A stretch of DNA of 64,000 nucleotides, taken from the NCBI GenBank assembly GCA_024362935.1, contig JANCRA010000066.1, positions 859,501 to 923,500 on the forward strand, in the 5' to 3' direction. The notes under the pieces are model-generated. The model saw nothing but the letters and a program-made list of their open reading frames with translations, searched no databases and was not told the origin of the DNA. Numbering within the stretch: the stretch's first letter is position 1; each line of letters begins with the position of its first letter. Origin of the DNA: Setophaga petechia. Taxonomy: Eukaryota; Chordata; Aves; Passeriformes; Parulidae. This document shows positions 53,999 to 64,000 of this stretch, in pieces. The position numbers and the translations under genes are program-made.

Positions 53999-56900
53999 CA
54001 TAGAGGCACCCCAATAAAGAGGAGATGGCTGCAGCCATCCCTTCAGCTGACCCAGCTCTGTTTGCAGTCCAGGAGGAATGAGCATGACTGGAAACTCAGC
54101 ACTGCTCTGTGGGACTGGCCTCAGCACAAATGGCTGCTGCCAGATGGATTTTGCTCAGAAGTGAGATCTGCTTGAGCTGCCCTGTCCAGGGGCATTTGTT
54201 CTGCTGACACATTGCCCTGGCAGGGGATGTTCACAAGCAGCTTCTGGCACAAAGGAGTAGCTCCCACTCTTCCCACACTGGTGCAGAGTAAATCCTCTTT
54301 GATCAATGCAAAATCCAGTGTAAAACAGGAGTATCCAGCCCAGGCCATTTAATTCTCCAAGATATAAGCAGGCTCGTAATCTTCATCAGCGTTGCTTCCT
54401 GCTTGAAATGCTTTTCATTAGCTGCTCATTCAGTGAACACAACCACTTGTGCTGCCTCAGCAAAACACATGCCACACTTCTTGCTCAGCAGCAGAAGGCA
54501 AACATTTTATTGCATTTTAATCACTGGCAGTTTCAGCAGTTGCTTCCTGCTCTCTGTGTTTCTTCCACCCATCCTACTCTATAAACTTTGATTGCTTGGC
54601 CAGAGCAATACAGGACCTCCTCAGCCTCCAGGTCCTGAAGGAGCTGGAGGTTGAGAGCTTGGTCATCTCAGTGGCCTTTTGATCCTGTTGTGGAAGAAGT
54701 GGGACAGGCTGAGCACAGCTGATGGGCTGCAGAGCTTGGCTGCCCTGCCAAGACCTTTGCTATGTCACCAGTCTTGCTGGAAAATTCCCTGTAAATTTTT
54801 TATTCTGAAAGTAATGATTTCATGCAGCTGAAATGTTTCAGGGGAATATTTCAATGATTAAAAAAAAAAAAAAGATGGTTTGAATTGCAAAATGAGAAAA
54901 CCCACTGATGGTGTGCCTTCTCCCTGTCCAGGAAGCAGAAATGCTCTGGGGCAGCAGTGCAGCCATGGTCAGGAGAGGCTCAGGGCTCACAGCCCACTGT
55001 CAGGACATGGTTCAGGTTACTCTGCCCCTGCTCACTGTCAGGACATGGCTCAGGCTGACTCTGACCCTGCAGTTTCAAGCAAGAACTGCTGAGTGCCCAG
55101 AGAAAGGCTGATGGACCCTGGCTGATGGAGCCTGGCTGACTGGGAGCAGCCCAGTCCCTGGCATCTGTCAGTGCCCTGGCAGCTCTGGGGGTGATGCCCA
55201 GGGCCAGGCTCTCTGAAGTGCTCAGATCACTCCTTTGCCCCGGGCAGACCCTGCCCTGCAGCTCCTGACCTGCTGCTCCTCTCCCAGGATCAGCCTTCCT
55301 GTGCCTCTGAGTCACACTGAGTGTTTCAAAGAAAATTTTGGTGCCTCATTTCTTCATTTTCCTGTGTCTGGGGATTTTCCAGCCTCTGATCCACACCCTT
55401 CACTCTCTTGCAGCTCTCCTCACTCATTCTCCTGATCCTAAATGTGTCTGTAATTTGCTCACAGTCCCCACATGAAAGTCAAAGCCCCTTGGTTTGTTCT
55501 GCTGCTGGCAAGGTGGGCTCTTTTTTTTCCTTTTTACAAACCAAGCTTCCATTTCCCATAAGCAGGGAAGTTTAAGCCTCCTAAGAATATCTTTACATTT
55601 CTGGTTTGGGTTTTCAGTGAGACATCCTCAAACACTGGGTGGAACAACACACTCCAGAGTGGCCATCACACTCCACCCTATGACAGAGACCTCTAGTTCA
55701 AGCAGCAGGACCATCCAAAAATCCTATCAGGCACATGGTTTGATTTTTGGGGTGTCCTGTGCAGGGCTGGGAGTTTGATTTCAATGCTCCTTGTGGGTCC
55801 CAGGGTGTTCTGTGGTTCTGAGTTTGTAGTGTGACACATCACAACACCCAGCATTGGAAAATTCAGGCTGCTCCCTGGCTGTTTGAGATGCTATTGTTAG
55901 CAGCAGTAATCCTGTGCTACAGGAGCTGTGAGGGATTAGGAAGGAAGAGAATTCTCCCTGTGTTGTGGGGATTGCACAGTAAATTTCCACAGTGCAATGA
56001 GGTGAGAGTTTCTGACCTACAGCACTCCTGGAATTGCTGCTACAGTTGTAGCCTCTTTAAACAACACAGGAGTCAAGAAAAAATTGTACCACTATCATAG
56101 AAGTTTAAAACCCCAAAAATGGTTGTTTTTTTCCCAGAATAGTGGTATGGCTAAAATCTGCTTTTATAATAATTTTGTTTCTGTTGCTTGGATTTCAGGC
56201 AAAGATTGCTTTCCTAGGAGCACAGTGTGGCTGGATTCTTGAACAATGAGTTTCAGCATTGCCAGTCATTGTCAAACCCCAAAAGTATGAAATCAGATTA
56301 AAAGATATTTAAGAATTGAAAACACGTTGGATCCTATTTTGCCTACTCCATTCTGCCCTCACTTGTGTTCTCAAGCTTTTGTCTTCTTCAACTAACCTGG
56401 AAATAAAGAGGCTCAGATTGGCCTCCACAGTGGATTTGTGGTGGGAAACACGTGCCTGAACTTGTAGCTCCTTCTCTGCCCAAGTGCACCATGACCTGCC
56501 CATGGTGCAGCCCCTGCCCTCAGAGATGTTCTCCCCATTACAGAAATCTCTTTTCCTGCTCTTTCCCACTGGAAAGCCACAGCCAAGCAAAGCCAAGGCC
56601 CCAGACAGCCCTGGCCATGCAGCTCTGCCCTGCTGGCACCTCCCTGTGTGCCAGGCTCCCCTGGGTTTGGGATTATAGGAGAGCCAGGCTGTGCCAAACA
56701 GCAGCAGTCTGGCCAAGGCTGAGTGTGCAGTGCCTTCATCTGGAAGCACAAGCCAGCAGGAAGGATGGGGTTTTGTTCAGGTTTTGTTACGTAAAAGTAA
56801 TTTAAACACTTCTGCCTGTGGCGAGTAGCCAGGATTGATCTGTCACAGAGGGCACAGACTCAAGGAGGTACATCCTCCTTCATGCCATGAATCTTCTTCC

Positions 56901-57814
56901 CTATCCACAAGCACAGCTTTGTCCAGGTTTCCCCTTGGCAGCGTGACTGGAGCTGCTGTCTGCAGTCCATACCACCCTTATTTTCCACAGGGCTGGAACA
57001 GGAGATGGGGCAGTGACATGTGACAGACTGATTTAGGCCCTGCTGAGAGGATGTTTACAGAACTGGGACACTGGTGACGTGCTAAAGAGAAGCAGGATGT
57101 CTTTGCTCCTCTAACTCTGTGGCTCAGCAGAGCTTAACCTGTTTGCTCCTTCCATAAATGTCCCAAAGAGAGCTGTGAGCATCTCCAGGCCTTTGCCACC
57201 AAGGTTCAGTTGGTGTTGCTGCTATCAGGGGTTTCAGGAATGCTCTGTCCTGGTGTGACCATAATGGCAAAGAACCACATGCAGAGATTGGGGCAGGTGT
57301 AGCACAACTTGATTTCCCATTTCTTTTGGGAATTCCAGCAACAGCTGTAGGAATGCATCTCTTCAGAGACTGCTTGCAGCTGCAGATGCTTCTGTCCCTT
57401 TCCTGGGCAGAAGTGCAGCCCTTCTGGTAAGAAGTACACCTGGTCATCCTCATGTTGCATCCCAAGAGTCAGGAGCTTTCCCCATGACCATGTGTGTGAG
57501 TGCTCCAGCCAGTGCTGGGGGAAGCAGACAGAGGATGAGGCAGCCACTGAACCCAGAATGACTCTAGGACTGAATGGACTTTGCACTGAAAATTACCTGA
57601 TTGCTCTCACCAGAGCCCAGATGAAGGCTGTGGGGTGGTCCCGGGACCACCAGGGTGTGGCACAGGGCAGGGGCCACACCCAGGCTGGGCTGCAGAGGTA
57701 GGAACTCTCAGCCCCAGAAAAGCACCAGGGAAGGGTTTGGAAGTTCCCAAAGCTGGTGCTGAGGTTGGGTCACTTGGCCAAGTCCTGAGCCAGAGACTGT
57801 CTCTGCAGTGAACA
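53999..57814. other. Unique non-coding sequence
   Basis: No mobile element recognised over 3.8 kb. A short 38-bp duplication lies at 54998-55065 and an A-tract at about 54860-54872. Open frames up to 146 aa (56309-56749) have no domain. Confidence 0.4.
54998..55065. repeat. Short direct duplication
   Basis: actgtcaggacatggttcag and actgtcaggacatggctcag occur about 37 bp apart with similar following sequence. Confidence 0.8.
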
Positions 57815-58200
57815 GGAGGAATCTGGGCGTGTTCTGTCCTCCTCCTCCTTCTTCTTCTTCTTTTTTCTTCTTCTTCTTCTTCTTCTTGGCCTCCATCTTC
57901 TGCTGGGATAGTGGCACTTCTGCATTGGTTTAGAGTAGAGACAGACTGTCTAACATCGGTGATAGGTATTGGAGAATTATTGTAAATAATGTACATGTAG
58001 TTCTTAGCATAAAAAGCCAACACCACCCCAAGGGTGGTCAGTGTGCCACGAACTGACCTGCTGGACAGACCTCAGCAGGTCAGAGAAAGAATGTCATAGA
58101 TAAGAGAAAATAACCTTGAAAACCAGAGCTGAAGAATCTCAGCTTCTTCTTTGGTCATGGGGCTGGGAAAAAAGACTCAATACCTCGGGAGCCATTTCAG
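57815..58200 (+). mobile_element. ERVL-like LTR (same family as 14139)
   Basis: It shares with the 14-kb copy ttcttggcctccatcttctg, attggtttagagtagag, tgtctaacatcggtgatagg, acaccacccc, gacctgctggacagacct and aacaaccttgagacc-type sequence. The 5' part upstream of about 57815 is missing or replaced. No target-site duplication was found. Confidence 0.72.
57838..57888. repeat. (TTC)n/(CTC)n microsatellite inside an LTR
   Basis: An expanded version of the short ctccttcttcttcttgg seen at the same LTR position in the 14-kb copy. Confidence 0.95.
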
Positions 58201-58738
58201 CAACAACAAACCCAAGAGTTCCCCTGTCAGTCTTTAAGGCTGTGACTTCCTCCATTCAGGCCACACCTGCCCTCTCTTAGACCTTGTTTCTTCCCAAGGG
58301 AGTTTGCTGATGTGAATGCATAAAAGGCAGGAAATGTAAAAATTCAAGACCTGCTAGTGAGAGGAACTCCCTTAACCTTGCCTATCCCAGCAGCTCGGGA
58401 ACCCAGCCAGGAGCTGCAGTCCAAGGCACCCACAGGGCAGTCAGGAATGACAAACACTCCCAGGGCATGTGGCTTCCCAGCCAGAGAGGGCCTGAGTGCC
58501 AGGGGCAGAGAAATGTTCCTAAAAGACCTGTGAGGCCTCAAGGACCTGTGATGCCTCATATCTGGTTTTCACCACTCTTTGGTCTGTTTGGAAGCAGCAC
58601 AAGGCACTGCAGCTTCAGTTTTGTCTGCATAAATGCTGGTACAGGCTCTTGCACATTTGCTGATGCTCATCACCTGCCAGAAGCCCCTTCTCAGTCCCTA
58701 CCCCTACACTCAACCTGCACTGTTCAGCAAGAGAACAC
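58201..58738. other. Unique non-coding sequence
   Basis: Nothing recognised. Confidence 0.4.
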
Positions 58739-58825
58739 AAAATTTAATGAGTATTGTAAATTCACATAAAATTTAACTGGTATTGTAAATTCACACAAAA
58801 TTTAACGGGTATTGGAAATTCCCAG
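58739..58825. repeat. 29-bp tandem triplication across an LTR junction
   Basis: aaaatttaaYKRGtattgKaaatt recurs with tattg at 58752, 58781 and 58810. The third unit crosses into the LTR end at 58810. Confidence 0.88.
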
Positions 58826-59232
58826 CGAGTCCTGGGTGCAGGGAGAAATGATGCATCTGACTCCATGTTCTCAGAAGGCTAATTTATTACTTTATTATAC
58901 TATATTATATTAAAGAATACTATACTAAAGAATACAGAAAGGATACTTACTGAATGCTAAAAAGATAATAATGAAAACTCATTACTCTTTCCAGAGCCCT
59001 GACACAGCTTGGCCCTGATTGGCCAAAGAGTGAAAACAACTCCCAGCAGAATCCAATGGAACAATCACCTGTGGGTGAACAATCTCCAAACACATTCCAC
59101 ATGAGCACAACACAGGAGAAGCAAATGAGAGAAGAATTGTTTCCTTTTTCTCTGAGGCCTCTCGCTGCCTTTCACCTTCCCAGGAGAAAAACCTGGCCAA
59201 AGGAATCATGTTCAGAGACTGTGAATACCACA
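58810..59232 (-). mobile_element. Solo LTR, 423 bp, TG...TA ends
   Basis: The minus-strand start is TGTGGTATTCACAGTCTC (59232) and the end TTTCCAATA (58810). The flanks are AACGGG (58804-58809) and AATGGG (59233-59238), one transition apart at a CpG. It contains catgattcctttggccagg (minus strand), the ggcctcagagaaaaaggaaa block, ttggccaatcagggcc, and the tattctttagtatagtattc poly(A) region. It is the best-preserved member of the TG...ATA group here. Confidence 0.87.
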
Positions 59233-59238
59233 AATGGG

Positions 59239-60570
59239 TGTCCAAAATTTTCCTTGATGTTATTTACTGGGATTGTGGATGTTCCTGTCATTCTAGAAAC
59301 ATCTGGTAAGATTTCAAAGCTCCCTGAAGTGCCAGCTGATCTCATAAGTGCCACAGGTGAATGCCACGCTCAGTTCTGCTGTTTGAGCTGTGCTGGTGAC
59401 ATCTTTTCTCTGGGAGATGTGCCCACAGAAACTCACAGAGGAGCTCATTAAAGGGCCCTGGAGGAGCTCATTGCCTGTGAGTGGTGGAGGAGGGAGGAGA
59501 CCAGGCTGCATTAGATACCAAGTGATTACAAGCTGCTCACACAGAATGCCCATAAAAAGGTGAAAGGATGATAAAAGAGGTCTGAGAGACACAGCAAGGT
59601 GTCCCTTGCTGTGTCTAATCCCCTTCCCACACAGTGGTGCTTCTGGCACTTGGACAGTGTCTGACCTGGATTTCAAATCCTCTCATGCTGGAGTCACAAT
59701 ATTTCCCCCAGCATTTGCCCTTCCTGATGGTCAAAAGGTTCCCACTTGTGTTGAACCAAAACATTCTTTTTTATAGTTTATTTTCACTACTTCTCTTCTT
59801 TTTTGCCCATGAACACTTGCTGCCTTCAGCTTTGTGCAGATTTTCCTCTTGAAAGATTTCTCAGCAGCTGCAGAAGCTGTGCCTGCCATTGTAAAACATC
59901 AAATTTGCAGGAGGCATGTAAATGGTTTCTCTAAGGCTCCACCTTACATTCTCCAGAGCATTCTCTGATTATTTTGGGAAGTTCTCTTGTTCCATTATGG
60001 AAAGAGGATTGGAGATCTGCCTGCCCCAGGCAACATGAGCAGCTTTCCCCAAAGTGAAGTGGGATATGGAGTGGAAATAAGATGCCAGAGTCCAAAAGTG
60101 AAGCAGGGTGCAGTTCACCTCCTGTGTGAAATGGCTGAAAGGCAGGGAAGCCAGTGTGAGCAAGTCATGCCCAGCTCCATTTATAAGCACTGGAGGCAAA
60201 AATAAAAAAGTACAAGTGATTCATTTGGTTCTGACCTACCTGTCAGGCAGGTGAGTCTGCCCCAAAAGTGCTTCATCCCCTGAGGCTGGTCTAGACAGCT
60301 GGCCCAGAGGGAGACAGGGACAGCACCTCCCCTGTCTGAGCAGGGGAAGAGGAGTGTGGAGCCAAGCTGAGAAGCTCCAGCACCAAAGCCTGGCCTGGCA
60401 ATATTGCCTAAGCCTGGGCAAAAGAAGGATCAGGGTTTATTCATCTTGCAACTTGGACAACACCTCTCTGCCCCTTATTTTTGCTCCTTGTTTTCTGTTT
60501 CAATAATGTGGAGTCCAATTATCAGGTCCTTGCAATTTTCAGTTGTCCTTAAACTGCAGAAAACTGTGAT
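59239..60570. other. Unique non-coding sequence
   Basis: Nothing recognised. Confidence 0.4.
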
Positions 60571-60630
60571 GGAATGGAATGGAATGGAATGGAATGGAAT
60601 AGAATAGAATAGAATAGAATAGAATAGAAT
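60571..60630. repeat. (GGAAT)6(AGAAT)6 microsatellite at a CR1 tail
   Basis: Two pure blocks of a pentanucleotide adjoin the 3' terminus of a minus-strand CR1. On that strand the units are ATTCT and ATTCC, derivable from the CR1 ATTCTRTG tail. Confidence 0.96.
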
Positions 60631-60838
60631 AATAGAATATTTCATTTGGAAGGGACATAAAATGATCAGCCAGTGTAACAGCCCAGCCATTTCAGGGCTG
60701 ACCAAATCTGAAATGTGTTATTAAGGGCATTGTCCTGATGCCTTCTAAACCCTGCCAGGCCAGGTGCACCCAGCAGCACCCAAGGAAGCCTGTTCAGTGT
60801 CTGAGCACCCTCTCAATAAAGAAATGTTTCCTTAGCTC
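60631..60838 (-). repeat. CR1 LINE, 3' end fragment
   Basis: Antisense blocks: aatagaatatttcatttgg, aagggacataaaatgatcag, gtgtaacagcccagcc, tgttattaagggcattg and gcctgttcagtgtctgagca, with ctctcaataaagaaatgttt at the right. This is a diverged subfamily. Confidence 0.85.
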
Positions 60839-61565
60839 CAAACTTCTCATGCATGCTGAAACCATGAGCACTCCTGGCTCTTGGCTGGGCGTGCTGTGAG
60901 GAGGGCAGAGGAAAACCTCACTGCCCAACCTCAGGAGGATACCTGGTGTTCCCAGACATGCCTGATGGGAGGAGAGTGGGTGAGGGGATGTGTGAGAGGG
61001 GCTCTGGCACTGTGGAAGCAGGATGGCTCCAGGGCTCCAAGCCCTTGCCCTCACTGATGTGCCAGCCAAGCTCCTGGGCACTGGAACTGGTGCCAGCACA
61101 AATCCAGACTGACTGCTCTTTGAGAAGGCAAATATCCCTGATGGGGAGTTTTTATGATACCCCTTTAGGGAAGTTAAACACACATTTGTTCTTGAAGATA
61201 GATGAGAAATTTAATGAGCACTTATTGGGCAGAGTCCTTCTGCAATATGTGGAGTCTGAAAAGATGCATCACAAGCAGATTCCTTACATGCCCTTGCTCC
61301 AGCACCAAGCCCTTGCAGGGAGCCATTTAGTCTCTGGCACTTGTGCTTCCATCCAGAGAGTTCAACCCCTCCTTGCATTTGGCCCTTTGCCCTCAGTGCC
61401 AGATCATTCCTTGGTCACAAATTTTCCCTGCTGAGCAGTTACAATCAGTGTTTCCTTTACCCTGACCAGACCCTGGAAGCAAGAATTAAGCCCATGTGTG
61501 TGTGTGAAGGAGAGCAGGCTGCAGGGATGTCCTCATCTCCTGTGGCTGCAATAATGAGCCAAGTG
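60839..61565. other. Unique non-coding sequence
   Basis: The 162-aa frame at 60946-61434 has no recognisable domain and is treated as chance. Confidence 0.4.
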
Positions 61566-61950
61566 CAGCTCCTGCAGCAGTGACACAGCTCTGCAGGAAT
61601 CTGCCTGTGGGGAATCATCTCCAGGTCCAAGCTGACACCATGATCCAGCTGTGAAAATTTCTTGGGTTCTTCAGCTCCTGCAGCAGTGACACAGCCCTGC
61701 AGGAATCTCCAGGTCCAAGCTGACACCATGATCCACCTGGAAAATTTCTTGGGTTCTTCAGCTCCTGCAGCAGTGACACAGCTCTGCAGGAATCTGCCTG
61801 TGGGGAATCATCTCCAGGTCCAAGCTGACATCATGATCCGGCTGGGAAAATTCTTGGATTCTGCAGCTCCTGCAGCAGTGACACAGCTCTGCAGGAATCT
61901 CCAGGTCCAAGCTGACACCATGATCCAGCTGGAAACATTCTTGGGTCCTG
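61566..61950. repeat. Higher-order tandem repeat, alternating 106- and 87-bp units
   Basis: cagctcctgcagcagtgaca starts at 61566, 61672, 61759 and 61864, giving unit lengths 106, 87, 105 and about 87. Long units carry an extra TGCCTGTGGGGAATCATC-type segment after gcaggaatc, which short units lack. The array is thus two copies of a 193-bp composite. Open frames of 109 aa (plus) and 99 aa (minus) run through it. Confidence 0.95.
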
Positions 61951-62345
61951 TGCCCCACCTCCTTGGGCACCCATGGTTTAGGGTTTATTGAACAGCCCCT
62001 GGGCTGGATGCTTTCATCAGAACAGGGGATTGAGCCAGGAGTGCAGGGCAGGTGCACACAGTGGGTGATAAGCCCAGAGCTAATCTCAGGCCAGGCCCCA
62101 ACAAGAGTGCAAAGCCATGCTCTGAGCTGGTGAGATGTGCCCCATTTAATTAACTAACAACATGGCTTAACCCCATCCCAACTGGCAAGAAAAGCTTAAA
62201 AATAGGGATTAAGTGAAGTGGCTGAGGAAGAACATCCTGGACTGCAGCCAGGCTGAGTTGTACCTTTGAGGAAGGGAGACCCCAGTGTAATGTCAGCAAG
62301 GCTTCTTTCAGGGGGTTCTCTCAGTGCCCAAAATCCAGCAGAATG
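61951..62345. other. Unique non-coding sequence
   Basis: Nothing recognised. Confidence 0.4.
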
Positions 62346-62530
62346 TACTGGCCAGAGAAGCCATGGGTGCCCCTGGATCCCTGGAGGGTCCAAGGCCAGG
62401 TTGGATGGGGCTTGGAGCAGCCTGGGACAGTGGGAGCTGTCCCTGTCCATGGCAGGGGTGAAGCAAGATGAGCTTTGAGGTCCCTTTCAATACAAATCAC
62501 TCCATGATTCCATGATTTTATGATTCCATG
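62346..62530 (+). repeat. CR1 LINE, 3' end with intact octamer-type tail
   Basis: Sense blocks: gccagagaagccatgggtgc, ccctggatccctggagggtc, aaggccaggttggatggggc, ttggagcagcctgggacagt, ggaggtgt-type ctgtccctgtccatggcagg, agctttgaggtccctttcaa. The tail is ccatgattccatgattttat then gattccatg. It is well preserved. Confidence 0.93.
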
Positions 62531-64000
62531 ACCTGGTGGTCCCTTCCCTCACATAGGGGGCTTGTGGCAGCTCTTGAGGTGGAGAAGGTGTTTGTCCTGC
62601 CTGCTCCAGGTGCAGGCTGAGGAGCTCTGTGCAAGATCAGCCAAGCTCCTGGACATGCAGGAGTTGTTTTCTGTAAGGAGCAGGAGGCTCTGCAGGGCAG
62701 AGCTGGGTGCAGATGTGTCTGGGCTGACAGAGAGGTGGGAATCAGACCTGGGAGTGAGCTGCAAGCCGTGGGAAGGGAATGCACAGGATCTGCCAGGAAG
62801 GTGAGTGGGACTCTGGGCTGCCAGCATTGCTGCTGAGCCTTGCAGAGCAGCACCCAGAATGAGCACTTAAAGAACAGATTTTGCAAATAGCCAGAGAGTC
62901 CAAATTACAGATCAACAAACACAGCCAGATGGACACTGCTGCCTTCTGGACATCTGCATCATTTATTGATGCTATCAGGACCCAGCCCTGCTGCCAAAAC
63001 TGGAGGCACAGGCCCTTTGCCAAGGCTGTGCCCAGCTCAGCCTCCTGCTCTGCCACAAGGACAGAACAAACTCACCAGGACCCACATTGTGAGCAGGAAC
63101 CTGGCCCAGCCTTCCAGTGAAAACCTGCCCTGAAAGACAGGCTTAGGGAAAACTCTGTCCTGCCAGTTGAACCATCTGTCTTGTTCCAGCTCATTAATGA
63201 GCCACATTCTTACCTTTGCTCGTGTGGTTTTCAGCTCTGCCAGCTGAAAAAGCAGCTTTGCTTTAGCTGTATATGACAACAGCACTACCCTGGAAATCTG
63301 TCAGTGCACATGACAGCCACAGCCACAACCTTTCCAGGTCTGAGTGAGTGAATTAAACAATTCCCAAACTGGCATGAGATCAAGCTGCCCAGACCTGCCC
63401 ACAACCTTGCTGTCGAACTCTTTGAGTCTCCAGAACAGTGTGGTGGATCCAGCCTGTCTGACAGGGCTGGTGTCACTGCTCAGGGAGCCCTGAACGTGCC
63501 CAGGAGCCATTTGGGAGGGCACCACTTGGCCCTGCTGCCCACAGTGGCATGGGCTGTCTCTTGGCATCATTGACTCAACCACTGTGATGGGGCAGGAGAG
63601 GGTTTGGATTATTGGCAGTGGCTCTGAGTGGATCAGAGTCATTCACTCTGATTTTATTCCACATTAAGGCTGTTGCAGTAGCCAGGAATCCTGGAGCCTG
63701 CTGCCTTCAGAACCCTTCTGGAGTGCTTGCTGGAGGCACAGGGATCTCCAGTGCTTACACATCATTAATGATCTCATACAGCTCAATATGAAAAGAAAAA
63801 AAAAAAAACAACCAACAAAACCAAACCAAACAATTTAAGCCCGTGGCACAAGGAAGAAGGCTGCCTCTATGCAAATACAGCCAAAAATCCTCAGACCATA
63901 ATTCCTGGAGGCACTGCAAAAGGTGGCAGAACATAAAAGCCACCAAAGTGGCTCTCTTCTTGCCCCTTCTCAGTGGTTAGTTTTGTGTGGTTGGAATTAG
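62531..64000. other. Unique non-coding sequence
   Basis: An A-rich tract with AACCAAACCAAAC-type units lies at about 63790-63835. No gene or mobile element was recognised before the window ends. Confidence 0.4.

Noticed and set aside
1..64000. Prokaryotic or viral gene cluster, operons or defence system
   Set aside because: There are no dense collinear open frames or ribosome-binding sites. Repeat content is typical of a bird chromosome.

Overview
The window looks like non-coding avian nuclear DNA, most likely from a songbird. Two things point there. CR1 (LINE) 3' ends with octamer tails of the ATTCTRTG type occur on both strands, and there is a dense layer of short endogenous-retrovirus long terminal repeats (LTRs) of the kinds typical of passerine genomes. 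I found no host protein-coding exon I could defend, no tRNA, rRNA or other RNA gene, no CRISPR array and nothing prokaryotic. The long open frames are either non-selected frames inside repeats (minisatellites, LTRs, CR1) or chance frames.

Layout. 0-10 kb: mostly unique sequence with three CR1 fragments, a 3' fragment of one endogenous retrovirus (family A, about 6.1-6.7 kb) and a compound tandem repeat at 7.1-7.35 kb. 10-15 kb: an LTR interrupted by a CR1, a short complete solo LTR at 11.93-12.26 kb, an ERVL-like LTR at 14.1 kb, and a CpG-retaining homeodomain-site-rich block at about 15 kb that may be a conserved regulatory element. 15-23 kb: CR1 fragments, one solo LTR, and a mosaic of family A internal sequence joined to the tail of another LTR. 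23-42 kb: the retroviral core, with eight LTRs. Several are complete solo LTRs with exact target-site duplications. The same stretch holds a family A LTR flanked by internal sequence on both sides, a 409-bp palindrome and several satellites. 42-64 kb: a 162-bp pure pyrimidine tract, several tandem arrays (43.4, 47.5, 49.5, 50.9 and 61.6 kb), four more LTRs and further CR1 ends.

How the parts relate. The window records nested mobile-element history rather than a gene system. Target-site duplications of 4, 5 and 6 bp mark at least three retroviral integrase types. Two solo LTRs sit in repeated host sequence whose uninterrupted paralogue is also in this window, so the pre-insertion state can be read directly. 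One LTR group appears to end in TG...TA instead of TG...CA. Many AT-rich microsatellites lie in the poly(A)-signal region of LTRs, and one pentanucleotide repeat lies at the tail of a CR1. Element boundaries were placed by eye and, unless a target-site duplication is given, are good to about 5-20 bp. No database search was possible.
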